NCBI RefSeq assembly: GCF_003298505.1
Contig: NZ_QNGB01000020.1
Span: forward strand, 1-64,000
Source of the DNA: Roseovarius sp. TE539
Lineage (GTDB): Bacteria; Pseudomonadota; Alphaproteobacteria; Rhodobacterales; Rhodobacteraceae
Length of the DNA stretch: 64,000 nucleotides
Direction: 5' to 3'
Shown here: positions 20,103-28,993 of the stretch, one piece after another
Layout of the letters: each line of letters starts with the position of its first letter
Numbering within the stretch: the first letter of the stretch is position 1
Made by a program: the position numbers and the translations under genes
The notes under the pieces: generated by a model
Databases searched by the model: none
Seen by the model: the letters and a program-made list of their open reading frames with translations, nothing else
Told to the model about the DNA's origin: nothing

Positions 20103-20503
20103 GCGGGCTGGTCCTGAAGCTCGGGCCGCGTGAACGGGTGCTCGTGAACGGAGCCGTGATCGAGAATGGAGGGCGGCGGGCGCGGCTGGCAATCCTGACG
20201 CCCGAGGCCAATATCCTGCGGCTGCGCGACGCCATCCACCCCGACGAGGCGACAACGCCGGTGCGGCGGGTGTGTTATGCCGCACAGCTGGTGCTCTCAG
20301 GCGACTCCCCGCCCGACCAGGCCCGCTTCCAGCTCTTGCGCCGGATCGAGGAATTGAGCCAAGTACTGACGGATCCCGACAGCCGCGCGCATCTGACCCT
20401 GGCGACCGAGGCAGCCATCAACGGCCGGTTCTACCAGTGCCTGAAGGCGCTGCGTGCGTTGTTGCCGCGTGAGGATCGGCTTCTGGCCAGTCGGCCGGCA
20501 TGA
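20099..20503 (+). CDS. flbT: Flagellar biosynthesis repressor FlbT
   Basis: This encodes 134 residues with the FlbT family pattern: LVLKLGPRERVLVNGAVIENGGRRARL, then LRLRDAIHPDEATTPVRRVCYAAQLVLSG. FlbT binds the flagellin message leader and represses it until the hook is complete (known from Caulobacter). It overlaps both neighbours by ATGA junctions, so flaF, flbT and the next gene are coupled. Confidence 0.93.
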   Translation: MSGLVLKLGPRERVLVNGAVIENGGRRARLAILTPEANILRLRDAIHPDEATTPVRRVCYAAQLVLSGDSPPDQARFQLLRRIEELSQVLTDPDSRAHLTLATEAAINGRFYQCLKALRALLPREDRLLASRPA

Positions 20504-21306
20504 ACTTCTCTCCGGTGGTTCCGTTGGGCGGGCTTCCCGGCTGGGTGTTCCTGAACGCCACCCTTGGCGCACAGCGGCAGGCTTTTGACGCGGACCCGGC
20601 CCTGAGCCGCGACACGGACCACTTCGAACGGGAAATCGGCAAGGTGCAGACCGCCGAGGCGCTGGTTTCGGACCGCCGTCTGTTGCGCGTTGCGCTGGGA
20701 GCCTTCGGGCTGCAGGACGATATCGACAGTCGCTTCTTCATTCGCAAGGTGCTGGAAGGTGGAACCGCATCGCCTGATACGCTGGCCAACAGGCTGACAG
20801 ACGACCGGTACCGGCAGCTTGCGGATGCCTTCGGATTTGGTGCTGCCGGTGGGCCGCGCACCGCCATCCCGGGTTTTGGCACAGCGATCACGGACGCTTA
20901 TCGCTCTCGCCGGTTCGAGATCGCGGTGGGCGAAAGCGATGCGGCATTGCGGCTGGCCATGAATGCGCGCCGTGAATTGCCGCGGATCGCAGCGGCGCCG
21001 GTTGCGGAAGATACCAGATGGCTGCGGATCATGGGCACTCCACCGCTGCGCGAGGTATTCGAAACCGCACTTGGCCTGCCGGACGGGTTCGGGAGGCTGG
21101 AGCTGGACCGGCAGGTAGCGGTCTTCCGGGAGCGCTCTTCGGCGCAGCTGGGCCTGGACAGCCTGTCTTCATTGACTGACGAGGCCGTGCTGGACCGCGT
21201 GGTGCGCCGGTATGTGCTGCGTGAACAGGCCGACAGTTTCGTGAGCCGCGCGTCGCCGGCCTCGGTTGCCCTGACGCTTCTCCAGGGTGCGCGCGGCGCC
21301 GGCTGA
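20500..21306 (+). CDS. DUF1217 family flagellar protein
   Basis: This encodes 268 residues, with repeated helical segments typical of DUF1217 (FEREIGKVQTAEALVSDRRLLRVALGAFGLQDDIDSRFFIRKVLEGG). Members sit in flagellar loci of alphaproteobacteria; their exact role is not established. It is coupled to flbT by an ATGA overlap and converges on fliI, with 53 bases between the stop codons. No signal peptide is seen. Confidence 0.82.
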   Translation: MNFSPVVPLGGLPGWVFLNATLGAQRQAFDADPALSRDTDHFEREIGKVQTAEALVSDRRLLRVALGAFGLQDDIDSRFFIRKVLEGGTASPDTLANRLTDDRYRQLADAFGFGAAGGPRTAIPGFGTAITDAYRSRRFEIAVGESDAALRLAMNARRELPRIAAAPVAEDTRWLRIMGTPPLREVFETALGLPDGFGRLELDRQVAVFRERSSAQLGLDSLSSLTDEAVLDRVVRRYVLREQADSFVSRASPASVALTLLQGARGAG

Positions 21307-21359
21307 ACCGATTTCGTCCGCCGACGCATCGCTGTCATCACCGGAGCGCCGGCCACCGA

Positions 21360-22760
21360 TCAGGCAGCCGGCAGGCAGGGGCGCGCCGGTCCGTCGCCGC
21401 CCGGTGCCGATTGCGACCGGGCCGGGATGGTGCGCGGGCTGCTGGCGCGGCGCAGGATCAGGGCCAGGCGGTCGAAACTGTCTGACGAGCTGCCATGTTC
21501 GTGTTCGCCAAGAAAGGCGTCGAGATCGGGAAAGGCGCGCACCGCCTCGTCAAGTTCCGGGTCGCTGCCTTCGGCATAGAGCCCGGCGCGAATCATCGTC
21601 TCGGACCGCGCATGGCTGCCCAGAAGCGCCCTTGCCCGGGCAATCAGCGCATTTTCGTTTTCGTTCGCCGCCCCCGGGAGACTGCGGGAGACCGAGCGCA
21701 GCAGATCCACCGCCGGATACCTTCCGCGCTCCGCGATCGTCCGGTCCAGCACGATGTGCCCGTCAAGAACCCCGCGCAGGATGTCGGCCACCGGCTCGTC
21801 CATGTCAGACCCCGCGACCAGTACGCTCAGCAGCGCGGTGATGTCTCCGGCGGGTCCGGCGCCGGTGCCCGCCCGCTCGCACAGGGCCATGATCATGTGC
21901 GCGGTCGAGGCGGGATAACCGCGCAGCGCCGGAAGCTCTCCGGCGGCGGTAGCGACCTCCCGGTGCGCCTCGGCGAAGCGGGTGACCGAATCGGCGAGGA
22001 ACAGAACATGCCGCCCCTGGTCGCGGAAATGCTCGGCCACGCTCATCGCCGTCCACGCGCAGCGCCGGCGGGCCAGCGGAGAACGGTCCGAAGTTGCGGC
22101 GATCACGACAGAGCGGTCCATGCCCCGCAGGCCCAGCCCCGATTCGACAAAATCGCGCAGTTCCCGTCCACGTTCCCCGATCAGGGCAAAAACAACGATA
22201 TCGGCCTCCATCTCGCGGCCGAGATGCGCCAGAAGGCTGGATTTCCCGACACCCGACCCGGCGAACAGGCCCAGGCGCTGGCCGCGTGCCACCGGAAGCA
22301 TGGTGTTGAATGCGGCCATCCCGGTTTCCAGACGCGCGCCCAGGGCACGCCGTTCCGCCGGGGGGGGCGGCGCCGCGCGCGGGGGCCTTGGCACGGGGCC
22401 GCGCAGCAGGGGGCGCCCGTCAAGCGGCCGGCAGAACGGATCCATGACCCGGCCGATCCAGCTGTCGGCCGGTGCGATCTCGCTGGCACCGGCAAGTGCG
22501 GCGCGATCCCCGATCGCCACGCCGGCCGGTGGTCCGTCGGGCAGCATCACAACGGATCGTGCCGCCAACTGCACCACCTCGCCGCCAAGCGCACCGCCGT
22601 CGCACCGCCGAACGCGGATCCGGTCGCCAAGCCGGGCGGCGCCCGAAAGCCCCCCAATTCGCAATGTCGCGCCGCTGACGGCGGTCACGCGGCCGACGCT
22701 GCGCACCGGGTCCAGCGCGGAAATCTCTGCCCTCAGGCAGGTCATGTCGGATTTTGGCAT
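21360..22760 (-). CDS. fliI: Flagellum-specific ATPase FliI
   Basis: This encodes 466 residues from the ATG at 22760, after GGAGAG. The Walker A GSGVGKS is at about 168-174, and the region LFLADSVTRFAEAHREVA holds Walker B. The central domain is of the F1 alpha/beta type. FliI, with FliH, unfolds and delivers substrates to the export gate. The C-terminus has an extra Ser/Arg/Pro-rich tail. It is a single minus-strand gene divergent from flgB. Confidence 0.95.
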   Translation of the reverse strand: MPKSDMTCLRAEISALDPVRSVGRVTAVSGATLRIGGLSGAARLGDRIRVRRCDGGALGGEVVQLAARSVVMLPDGPPAGVAIGDRAALAGASEIAPADSWIGRVMDPFCRPLDGRPLLRGPVPRPPRAAPPPPAERRALGARLETGMAAFNTMLPVARGQRLGLFAGSGVGKSSLLAHLGREMEADIVVFALIGERGRELRDFVESGLGLRGMDRSVVIAATSDRSPLARRRCAWTAMSVAEHFRDQGRHVLFLADSVTRFAEAHREVATAAGELPALRGYPASTAHMIMALCERAGTGAGPAGDITALLSVLVAGSDMDEPVADILRGVLDGHIVLDRTIAERGRYPAVDLLRSVSRSLPGAANENENALIARARALLGSHARSETMIRAGLYAEGSDPELDEAVRAFPDLDAFLGEHEHGSSSDSFDRLALILRRASSPRTIPARSQSAPGGDGPARPCLPAA

Positions 22761-22807
22761 CGTGCTCTCCAGTAAGGGTCCGGGAACCATTTCTAAAGGA
22801 ATCGCGG

Positions 22808-22822
22808 TTAAGCCTTGATTGA
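22808..22822. promoter_or_regulatory. CtrA-like box between fliI and flgB
   Basis: TTAA-GCCTTGA-TTGA has the right spacing and one mismatch in the second half-site. It lies 24 bases before flgB and 48 before fliI, so it could serve either gene. The close spacing to flgB might fit better as an operator for fliI. Confidence 0.4.
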
Positions 22823-22845
22823 AGCCGATCGAGGGAGAAGCCCCG

Positions 22846-23244
22846 ATGTTCGAAAACCTGGAAGTATTCCGCATGGCCCACGCGATGGCACGCCACGCCG
22901 GCACGAGGCAGGCTGCTGTGGCCCGAAATATCGCCAATGCCGACACGCCCGGATACGCCGCACGGGATGTGGCGCCCTTTTCGGAGGTGCTGCGCGGGGC
23001 GCAGGGCGGGCATGGCGGTTTTGGGCTGCGCGCCACCCGGCCCGGCCATATCGGTCATGCCGCCGCCGGGTCCCGGCCGGCCGCCGCGCCTCTGCGCGAT
23101 CTGCCTGCCGATCCCAACGGCAACACCGTTTCACTGGAAACAGAAATGCAGCGAGCGGTCGAGATCGGCCGCCAGCACAACCGTGCGGTGACGATCTACA
23201 AGTCGTCGCTGGACATTCTGCGCAATGCCGTCAGGCGCCGTTAG
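22846..23244 (+). CDS. flgB: Flagellar basal-body rod protein FlgB
   Basis: This encodes 132 residues from the ATG at 22846, after GAGGGAGAAG. The family motif VARNIANADTPGYAARDV is at about residues 24-41, and the C-terminal VEIGRQHNRAVTIYKSSLDILRNAV is typical. It is a proximal rod subunit. It is the first gene of the flgB-flgC-fliE-fliQ-flgF-flgG-flgA-flgH-fliL operon. Confidence 0.95.
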   Translation: MFENLEVFRMAHAMARHAGTRQAAVARNIANADTPGYAARDVAPFSEVLRGAQGGHGGFGLRATRPGHIGHAAAGSRPAAAPLRDLPADPNGNTVSLETEMQRAVEIGRQHNRAVTIYKSSLDILRNAVRRR

Positions 23245-23256
23245 AGGAGGCTGGAG

Positions 23257-23649
23257 ATGAGCGATTTTTCCCAAGCGCTTTCGATCACGTCAAGCGGGCT
23301 GCAGGCCCAGGCACAACGCCTGCGCCACTTGTCCGAGAACATCGCGAATGCCGACACCCCCGGTTATCGCCGCAAGACCGTCTCTTTCGAAGCGGCGCTC
23401 GGCGGCGCGGGAGAGGCGGGCGCGGTGCGCACCGGGCCGGTACAACTTGACCGTTCTGACCTGGAGCGCGTCTATGATCCCGCTCATCCCCTGTCGGACG
23501 AGGATGGTCACTACGAGGGATCCAACGTGGACCTGGTGATCGAGATCGCCGACGCGCGAGAGGCGCAACGCAGCTACGAGGCCAACCTGAAGATGTTCGA
23601 GCAGGCCCGGCAGATGTCGTCGCGCCTGCTCGACCTTCTGCGCCGTTAG
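23257..23649 (+). CDS. flgC: Flagellar basal-body rod protein FlgC
   Basis: This encodes 130 residues. The N-terminal SENIANADTPGYRRKTVSFEA and C-terminal ANLKMFEQARQMSSRLLDLL motifs of rod proteins are present. It lies 12 bases after flgB, with a GGAGG-type site between them. It forms the proximal rod with FlgB and FlgF. Confidence 0.96.
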   Translation: MSDFSQALSITSSGLQAQAQRLRHLSENIANADTPGYRRKTVSFEAALGGAGEAGAVRTGPVQLDRSDLERVYDPAHPLSDEDGHYEGSNVDLVIEIADAREAQRSYEANLKMFEQARQMSSRLLDLLRR

Positions 23650-23687
23650 GACCGCCCCACAAATAAGCACCCGAAAGGAGATCGGAT

Positions 23688-23978
23688 ATGGAAATAAGTG
23701 CACTTGCCGCCGCGCGCGGATACCTTGACAGCCGGCCGGCCACGGACCCGGGTCCGGGATCGGGCGGACCGGCCGAGGCGATGGCCGGCGTGGCGCGGGA
23801 TTTCGCCGCGACGCTTCAGGAGGGAGAGGCGACGGCGAAGGCGGCCATGGCCGGGGAGGCCGATCCGCATGCCCTCGTGCAGGCCCTGGCCCAGACCGAA
23901 CTTGCGGTGGAAACCGCTGTCACCGTCCGGGACAAGGTTGTCGAGGCATACCAGGAAATCCTGCGGATGCCGGTGTGA
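23688..23978 (+). CDS. fliE: Flagellar hook-basal body complex protein FliE
   Basis: This encodes 96 residues with the FliE C-terminal pattern (HALVQALAQTELAVETAVTVRDKVVEAYQEILRMPV). It links the MS ring to the rod. The N-terminal 30 residues are low in complexity (Gly/Pro). GAAAGGAG precedes the ATG. Position after flgC is the conserved order. Confidence 0.92.
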   Translation: MEISALAAARGYLDSRPATDPGPGSGGPAEAMAGVARDFAATLQEGEATAKAAMAGEADPHALVQALAQTELAVETAVTVRDKVVEAYQEILRMPV

Positions 23979-23982
23979 TGCG

Positions 23983-24252
23983 ATGCAGGACGAGGCGGTG
24001 CTATTCGACACGTTGCGCCAGGGCCTCTGGGTCTCGGTGATCATCTCGCTGCCGATTCTGTCAGTCGCGCTGATCGCCGGGCTCCTGGTGGGGCTTTTCC
24101 AGGCGCTCACCTCGATCCAGGAACTCACGCTCACCTTCGTACCCAAGCTGGCGGCAATTGTCGCGGTGTTCTGGGTGTCGATGGGTTTCATGACCCAGAC
24201 GCTGGTGGCGTTCTTTCAGGATGAACTTTTACCGCTGATCGCAGGAGGCTGA
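23983..24252 (+). CDS. fliQ: Flagellar export apparatus protein FliQ
   Basis: This encodes 89 residues, exactly the family size, with two transmembrane helices (about 14-40 and 52-76) and the motif GLFQALTSIQELTLTFVPKL. It is a component of the export gate with FliP and FliR. It begins four bases after the fliE stop, and flgF follows one base after its own stop. The frame is open further upstream, but that part overlaps fliE and is not coding. Confidence 0.95.
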   Translation: MQDEAVLFDTLRQGLWVSVIISLPILSVALIAGLLVGLFQALTSIQELTLTFVPKLAAIVAVFWVSMGFMTQTLVAFFQDELLPLIAGG

Positions 24253-24253
24253 A

Positions 24254-24970
24254 ATGGAAAACGCGGGCTACGCGACACTCACCCGGCAGACCGGGCTGAT
24301 GCGCGAAATGCAGGTCATTGCCAACAACATCGCCAACGCCGCAACCACCGGGTTCCGGCAGGAGGGGCTGATCTTTGCTGAACATGTCCAGCGCACCGGC
24401 GGTGGTGAGTCCCTGTCCATGGCCGCGGGCAGGGCGCGGCACACCTCGATGCTTCAGGGCGCGCTCACCCGGACGGGCGGACAGTTCGATTTCGCAATCG
24501 AGGGGCCGGGATTCTTCCGGATCGAGACGCCGGCGGGCGAAAGGCTGACCCGCGCGGGCAGCTTCGCCCTGTCGCCGGCCGGGGAGCTGGTGACACCGGA
24601 TGGAAACCGTGTCCTGGATGCCGGCGGTGCGCCCGTCTTTGTACCGCCGAATACTCAGGGCCTTGGCGTATCGCCTGACGGCACCGTCAGTGCCGAGGGC
24701 CGGCCTCTGGCCCGGATCGGGCTTGGCGTGCCACGTGATCCAACCACGCTGACCCGGGAAGACGGGGTGATGTTCCGGGCCGACGGGCCGGTGGATCCGG
24801 TACCCGACGGGCGCATCCTGCAAGGGTTCCTGGAAGGGGCGAATGTCAACCCGGTGGGGCAGATGGCACGGATGATCGAGGTGCAGCGTGCCTACGAGAT
24901 GGGCCAGAGTTTCCTCGACGCCGAGAACGAGCGTGTCCGCGCGGCGCTGGACTCCGTAACCCGCCGCTGA
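24254..24970 (+). CDS. flgF: Flagellar basal-body rod protein FlgF
   Basis: This encodes 238 residues. The N-terminal motif MQVIANNIANAATTGFRQEG and the central FDFAIEGPGFFRIETPAGERLTRAGSF segment are typical of FlgF. The C-terminus QMARMIEVQRAYEMGQSFLDAENERVRAAL closes the rod fold. It is a proximal rod protein. AGGAGG overlaps the fliQ stop region just upstream. Confidence 0.95.
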   Translation: MENAGYATLTRQTGLMREMQVIANNIANAATTGFRQEGLIFAEHVQRTGGGESLSMAAGRARHTSMLQGALTRTGGQFDFAIEGPGFFRIETPAGERLTRAGSFALSPAGELVTPDGNRVLDAGGAPVFVPPNTQGLGVSPDGTVSAEGRPLARIGLGVPRDPTTLTREDGVMFRADGPVDPVPDGRILQGFLEGANVNPVGQMARMIEVQRAYEMGQSFLDAENERVRAALDSVTRR

Positions 24971-25020
24971 TCGCCCGAAACGCCACCAGCAATCAAGATG
25001 CAGCAGAAAAGGAGAGGCCG

Positions 25021-25806
25021 ATGCGTGCCCTCAAGATCGCGGCCACCGGAATGGCCGCACAGCAGATGCGGGTCGAGACGATCTCGAACAACCTCGCCAA
25101 CATGTCCACCACCGGTTTCAATGCCCGCCGTGCCGAATTCGCGGATCTGCATTACCAGCAGATGGCGCGCGCCGGCACCATCAATGCCGCCGACGGCACG
25201 GTTTTGCCGACTGGCGTGCAGCTCGGACTCGGCGTGCGACCATCCGCGGTTTCGGTACATCTGGCACAAGGGTCGCTGTCCCGGACCGGCAACGATCTGG
25301 ACCTGGCGATCGACGGCAACGGCTACCTCGAGGTGCAACTGCCGTCGGGACGTGCCGCCTATACCCGCGACGGGGGCCTGAAACGCTCCGCGGAAGGGGT
25401 GCTGGTAACCTCCGACGGTTTTCCGGTTGCCCCCGAAATCGTGATCCCGGACGATGCCCGCAGTGTCTCGGTGAACGCCGATGGCGAGGTCCATGTCCAT
25501 TTCCGCGAAAGCGCCGAGGCGCAGCTGGTGGGTCAGCTCAACCTGACGGGCTTTACCAATCCCAAGGGGCTGGAGGCGCGTGGCGGGAACCTCTTCACCG
25601 AAACCGAGGCCTCGGGCCCACCTCTTGTGACAGTGCCCGGACAGGACGGGCTGGGCACGTTGCGGCAGGGATACCTTGAGGACAGTTCCGTCGACCCGGT
25701 GCGCGAAGTGACGGAGTTGATAGAGGCGCAGCGCGGATACGAGCTCAACGCCAAGGTCATCTCGGCCGCCGACCAGATGCTCGGTGCCACCACGCAGGTG
25801 CGTTGA
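25021..25806 (+). CDS. flgG: Flagellar basal-body rod protein FlgG (distal rod)
   Basis: This encodes 261 residues, with the FlgG start MRALKIAATGMAAQQMRVETISNNLANMSTTGF and end EVTELIEAQRGYELNAKVISAADQMLGATTQVR. It forms the distal rod. AAAAGGAGAGG precedes the start. The stop overlaps the flgA start by one base (TGATG). Confidence 0.97.
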   Translation: MRALKIAATGMAAQQMRVETISNNLANMSTTGFNARRAEFADLHYQQMARAGTINAADGTVLPTGVQLGLGVRPSAVSVHLAQGSLSRTGNDLDLAIDGNGYLEVQLPSGRAAYTRDGGLKRSAEGVLVTSDGFPVAPEIVIPDDARSVSVNADGEVHVHFRESAEAQLVGQLNLTGFTNPKGLEARGGNLFTETEASGPPLVTVPGQDGLGTLRQGYLEDSSVDPVREVTELIEAQRGYELNAKVISAADQMLGATTQVR

Positions 25807-26237
25807 TGCGACGGGCGTTGCTGATCCTTTTCCTGTGCGGGGCCATGCCGGCGGTGGCGGATACCCTGCTCGCGGCGCGCACCATGCGGGCCCGTACGGT
25901 CTTGACCGCGCAGGATGTCACCTTGCATGAGGCGGATGTGCCCGGCGCATTGCGCGACCCGACACAGGTAATCGGACAGGAGGCGCGCGTGGCCCTCTAT
26001 GCGGGTCGCCCCATAAGACCTGGTGACGTTGGTCCGCCGGCCGTGATCGAAAGGAACCAGATCGTTGCCCTGCATTACCGCGGGGCGGGGATCAGTATCG
26101 TCACCGAGGGCCGATCAATGTCGCGTGCCGGTGCCGGCGAACTGGTGCGGGTAATGAACCTTTCGTCGCGCAGTACGGTTTCGGGCCGGGTTCTGGCAGA
26201 TGGCCGCGTGATTGTGCACGCAGGGGGCGGACAATGA
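25806..26237 (+). CDS. flgA: Flagellar P-ring assembly chaperone FlgA
   Basis: This encodes 143 residues, with a signal peptide (RRALLILFLCGAMPAVADT, cleavage likely after ADA/VAD). The SAF-type chaperone domain includes GRPIRPGDVGPPAVIERNQIVAL and the C-terminal VSGRVLADGRVIVHAGG. FlgA helps FlgI form the P ring in the periplasm. It is coupled to flgG and flgH by overlapping stop/start codons. Confidence 0.92.
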   Translation: MRRALLILFLCGAMPAVADTLLAARTMRARTVLTAQDVTLHEADVPGALRDPTQVIGQEARVALYAGRPIRPGDVGPPAVIERNQIVALHYRGAGISIVTEGRSMSRAGAGELVRVMNLSSRSTVSGRVLADGRVIVHAGGGQ

Positions 26238-26962
26238 TGCGTGCCCTGCTGCTTGGTAGCGTGTGTCTCCTGCTGGCGGGGTGCGACCGGGCCAAGCACA
26301 TCGGGCGTCCGCCGGCGTTCACCGCCGTGGAGGACAGCCCCGAGGAGGCCGCGATGCGCAATCCCGACCTGTCAAATACCGTTGAGCGTTCGCTTCGTTC
26401 CGACCGCGCATCACTCTGGCGTCGCGGGCGGCATTCGCTTCTGGGCGACCGGCGTGCGATGCGCCGTGGCGATATTCTTACGGTGGTGATCGAGATTGAC
26501 GAGGAAGCGGAGATTTCCAATTCCACCTCGCGGTCCCGGCAGGGATCGGAATCTCTGGGTGTACCGCAGCTCTTCGGCCTGCCACAGCGCATTGACGAGG
26601 ATCTGCCGGACGGGGCCAGCATGGGTGAGGCTGTTTCGATCAACTCAAGCAGCGAGGCGGGGGGAGACGGATCCGTCAGCCGCCGCGAGGAACTGACCCT
26701 GCGCGTTGCCGCCACGATCACCCGGGTGTTGCCGAACGGCGTGCTCGAAATCAGCGGCGCCCAGGAGGTACGGGTGAACTTCGAGATGCGCGAATTGCTG
26801 GTTTCAGGCTTCGTCCGTCCGGCTGACATCTCGCGCCGGAACGAGATCACGTATGACAAGATCGCCGCTGCGCGCATCTCCTATGGCGGACGCGGACAAA
26901 TCAGCGACATGCAGCAACCCCGTCTCGGCCAGCAGGTGCTGGACGCGATCCTGCCATTCTAG
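26234..26962 (+). CDS. flgH: Flagellar L-ring protein FlgH
   Basis: This encodes 242 residues. A lipoprotein signal ends LLLAGC (Cys at about 17). The L-ring family motifs SLWRRGRHSLLGDRRAMRRGDILTVVIEIDEEAEISNSTSRSR and RPADISRRNEITYDKIAAARISYGGRG are present. It is anchored in the outer membrane and surrounds the rod. The overlap with flgA is ATGA. Confidence 0.96.
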   Translation: MMRALLLGSVCLLLAGCDRAKHIGRPPAFTAVEDSPEEAAMRNPDLSNTVERSLRSDRASLWRRGRHSLLGDRRAMRRGDILTVVIEIDEEAEISNSTSRSRQGSESLGVPQLFGLPQRIDEDLPDGASMGEAVSINSSSEAGGDGSVSRREELTLRVAATITRVLPNGVLEISGAQEVRVNFEMRELLVSGFVRPADISRRNEITYDKIAAARISYGGRGQISDMQQPRLGQQVLDAILPF

Positions 26963-26970
26963 GAGATGTG

Positions 26971-27489
26971 ATGATCCGCCTGTTGAGTCCATTCATTCTG
27001 CTTCTTCTGGGGATTGGTGGCGGGGTTGGTGCGGGGCTGGCGCTCCGCCCTGCGGCCGCACCCGAACCGGCGGTGATTGCCGCGACCCCGGCGGAGTGTT
27101 CGCCCGGAGCCGATGCCGCGCATGACCTCACGCCCCTTTCGGAAAATGCACCCGAGGGTGGCGGTGAACATGAGTATATCAGGTTGAACAACCAGTTCGT
27201 GGTGCCGGTCGTGTCGCGTGACATGGTTGCGGCGCTGGTCGTGATGTCGCTCAGTGTCGAGATCGAGCCTGGCCAGGCCGAAAGCGTTTACCGGCACGAA
27301 CCCAAGCTGCGCGACTCCTTCCTCCAGGTGTTGTTCGACCATTCCAACATGGGCGGCTTCAAGGGCGAGTTCACCGATGCCAACAACATGGATGTCTTGC
27401 GCGGGGCGCTGACGGAAGTGGCGCGTGCGACGCTCGGAAATCTGGTCAAAGGGGTGCTGATCACCGATATTGCGCGTCAGGACACCTGA
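26971..27489 (+). CDS. FliL-family basal body-associated protein (first copy)
   Basis: This encodes 172 residues from the ATG at 26971, five bases after AGGAG; the GTG at 26968 is too close to that site. One N-terminal transmembrane helix (about 5-25) is followed by a periplasmic domain with FliL features (IRLNNQFVVPVV, MSLSVEIEPGQAESVYRHEPKLRDSFLQVLFDHSNMGGF). FliL supports stator function. A second FliL-like gene lies at 36952. Its end overlaps the convergent next gene by 13 bases. Confidence 0.8.
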   Translation: MIRLLSPFILLLLGIGGGVGAGLALRPAAAPEPAVIAATPAECSPGADAAHDLTPLSENAPEGGGEHEYIRLNNQFVVPVVSRDMVAALVVMSLSVEIEPGQAESVYRHEPKLRDSFLQVLFDHSNMGGFKGEFTDANNMDVLRGALTEVARATLGNLVKGVLITDIARQDT

Positions 27490-27911
27490 GCGCCGGCGGT
27501 GAGACAGGCGAGGGTCTGTAGCGTTTCCGCGGCCCGAGCGACCCGTTTGATGCGCAGTTGATCGAACGCGGTGCCGGAAAGACGGGCCGCCGCGGTTCCG
27601 CGCCCATGGGCGCGGCGCACCCCCTCCACCGCCTCGGCTTTCAGGACCATGACCTGGGCGAGTTCCGTCTGAAGCCGCCGCTGCCGCCCGTCCAGCCAGC
27701 CCTGCCATTGCACATCCGCTCCGATCCGCCGCGGCCCGTCGACCTGCGCGGTGGCAAGTGCCAGCGTTTCCTGGCGTCTGGCCTCGAGCGCGGCAAGATC
27801 CCGGCGCAGACCGGCTTCGCGTTCCACGATCCGGCGCATCGAAATCAGCTTGGCCCGGTAGAGCGCGTCGGTCACGTTTGCCAGCGCGGCGAGGTCTTCG
27901 GGGGCGCTCAT
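27477..27911 (-). CDS. FliJ-like flagellar export protein (probable)
   Basis: This encodes 144 residues, almost entirely helical and charged, with the look of a coiled-coil chaperone (LYRAKLISMRRIVEREAGLRRDLAALEARRQETLAL). FliJ proteins are of this size and bind FlhA and FliI. No diagnostic motif can be seen, so the call rests on size, coiled coil and place. It is the last gene of the long minus-strand export operon, ATGA-coupled to flhB. Confidence 0.55.
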   Translation of the reverse strand: MSAPEDLAALANVTDALYRAKLISMRRIVEREAGLRRDLAALEARRQETLALATAQVDGPRRIGADVQWQGWLDGRQRRLQTELAQVMVLKAEAVEGVRRAHGRGTAAARLSGTAFDQLRIKRVARAAETLQTLACLTAGAQVS

Positions 27912-28993
27912 CTGCGTGACCCCGCACGGCGTCGCATGGCTTCGGCGAACCGGATTGCGGCGGCGACGGTGCGGTAGTGTTCCGGCGCGATCTCGTCGCC
28001 GATTTCGGTAACCGCATGAAGGGCCCGCGCTGTCGGAGGATCATGCCGCAGCGGCACACCGTTCTTCTGTGCGACCTCGCGGATCGCGATGGCCATGCTG
28101 TCCACCCCTTTGGCCACGCAGACGGGCGCCGTACCGGGTGCGCGGCTCCAGGTGAGGGCGACAGCGTAATGGGTCGGATTGACCACAACCACGTCCGCGT
28201 CCGGCACCTCGGCCATCATCTGCTGGCTGGCAATGCGTCCGGCACGCTGCTTGCGTTCCTGCTTCATGTGGGGGTCGCCCTCGTGCTGCTTTTGCTCGTC
28301 CTTGACTTCGCGGTGCGACATGCGGTTGCGGCGGGCGTGATCGAACCTTTGCCAGAGGAAGTCCGCGGCTCCGATGGCCAGCGCGATGACCACCACCACG
28401 ATCATGAAGTCCACAAGCATCCGGCCCATCAGCGCGCCGATCATCTGCGGCTCGGCATGGATAGCGCCCGCCATTTCGGACAGGCCCAACGCCAGGAACG
28501 CGGCCAGCAGCACGGAATAGAGCACCAGTTTTGCGAAACTCTTGGCAAACTCGAACAGCCCGGAAGGGCCATACTTGTTCTTGGCGTTCGAGACGGGGCT
28601 GATCCGCGAAAGCTTGGGTTCCAGCTTGGTCGGGGCGACAACGAAGCTGCGCTGCGCGATTGCCGACAGCAGTGCCAGGCCGGCGGGGATCAGGAACCAT
28701 CCCAGCATTCCGAGTGCCACAGCCCCCAGAAGGCCCCCCGCCAGGGCGGCCGCCCGCTCATCGAGGAACAGTCCCGAAAGGCCATCGGCCTGTTGCAGCA
28801 TGACCGTCAGCGCGGTGCCGATCTTGCCCACCGACCATGGCCCGATCGAGAGGCCGGCAAGAAGAAATCCGCCATAGGCGGCCGCCGTGTTCAGGTCGGC
28901 CGAACGGGCCATCTCGCCCTTGCGGCGCGCCTCCTCCAGCTTGTGATGCGTTGGTTCGTGGGGTTTGTCGGTATCGTCATCGGGTTGCGCCAT
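27908..28993 (-). CDS. flhB: Flagellar export switch protein FlhB
   Basis: This encodes 361 residues from the ATG at 28993. The N-terminal DKPHEPTHHKLEEARRKGEMARS is the family signature. Four membrane helices follow, then a cytoplasmic domain with the autocleavage motif NPTH (about 272-275). FlhB switches export from rod/hook to filament substrates under FliK control. The start shares one base with the fliR stop (TGATG). Confidence 0.96.
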   Translation of the reverse strand: MAQPDDDTDKPHEPTHHKLEEARRKGEMARSADLNTAAAYGGFLLAGLSIGPWSVGKIGTALTVMLQQADGLSGLFLDERAAALAGGLLGAVALGMLGWFLIPAGLALLSAIAQRSFVVAPTKLEPKLSRISPVSNAKNKYGPSGLFEFAKSFAKLVLYSVLLAAFLALGLSEMAGAIHAEPQMIGALMGRMLVDFMIVVVVIALAIGAADFLWQRFDHARRNRMSHREVKDEQKQHEGDPHMKQERKQRAGRIASQQMMAEVPDADVVVVNPTHYAVALTWSRAPGTAPVCVAKGVDSMAIAIREVAQKNGVPLRHDPPTARALHAVTEIGDEIAPEHYRTVAAAIRFAEAMRRRAGSRR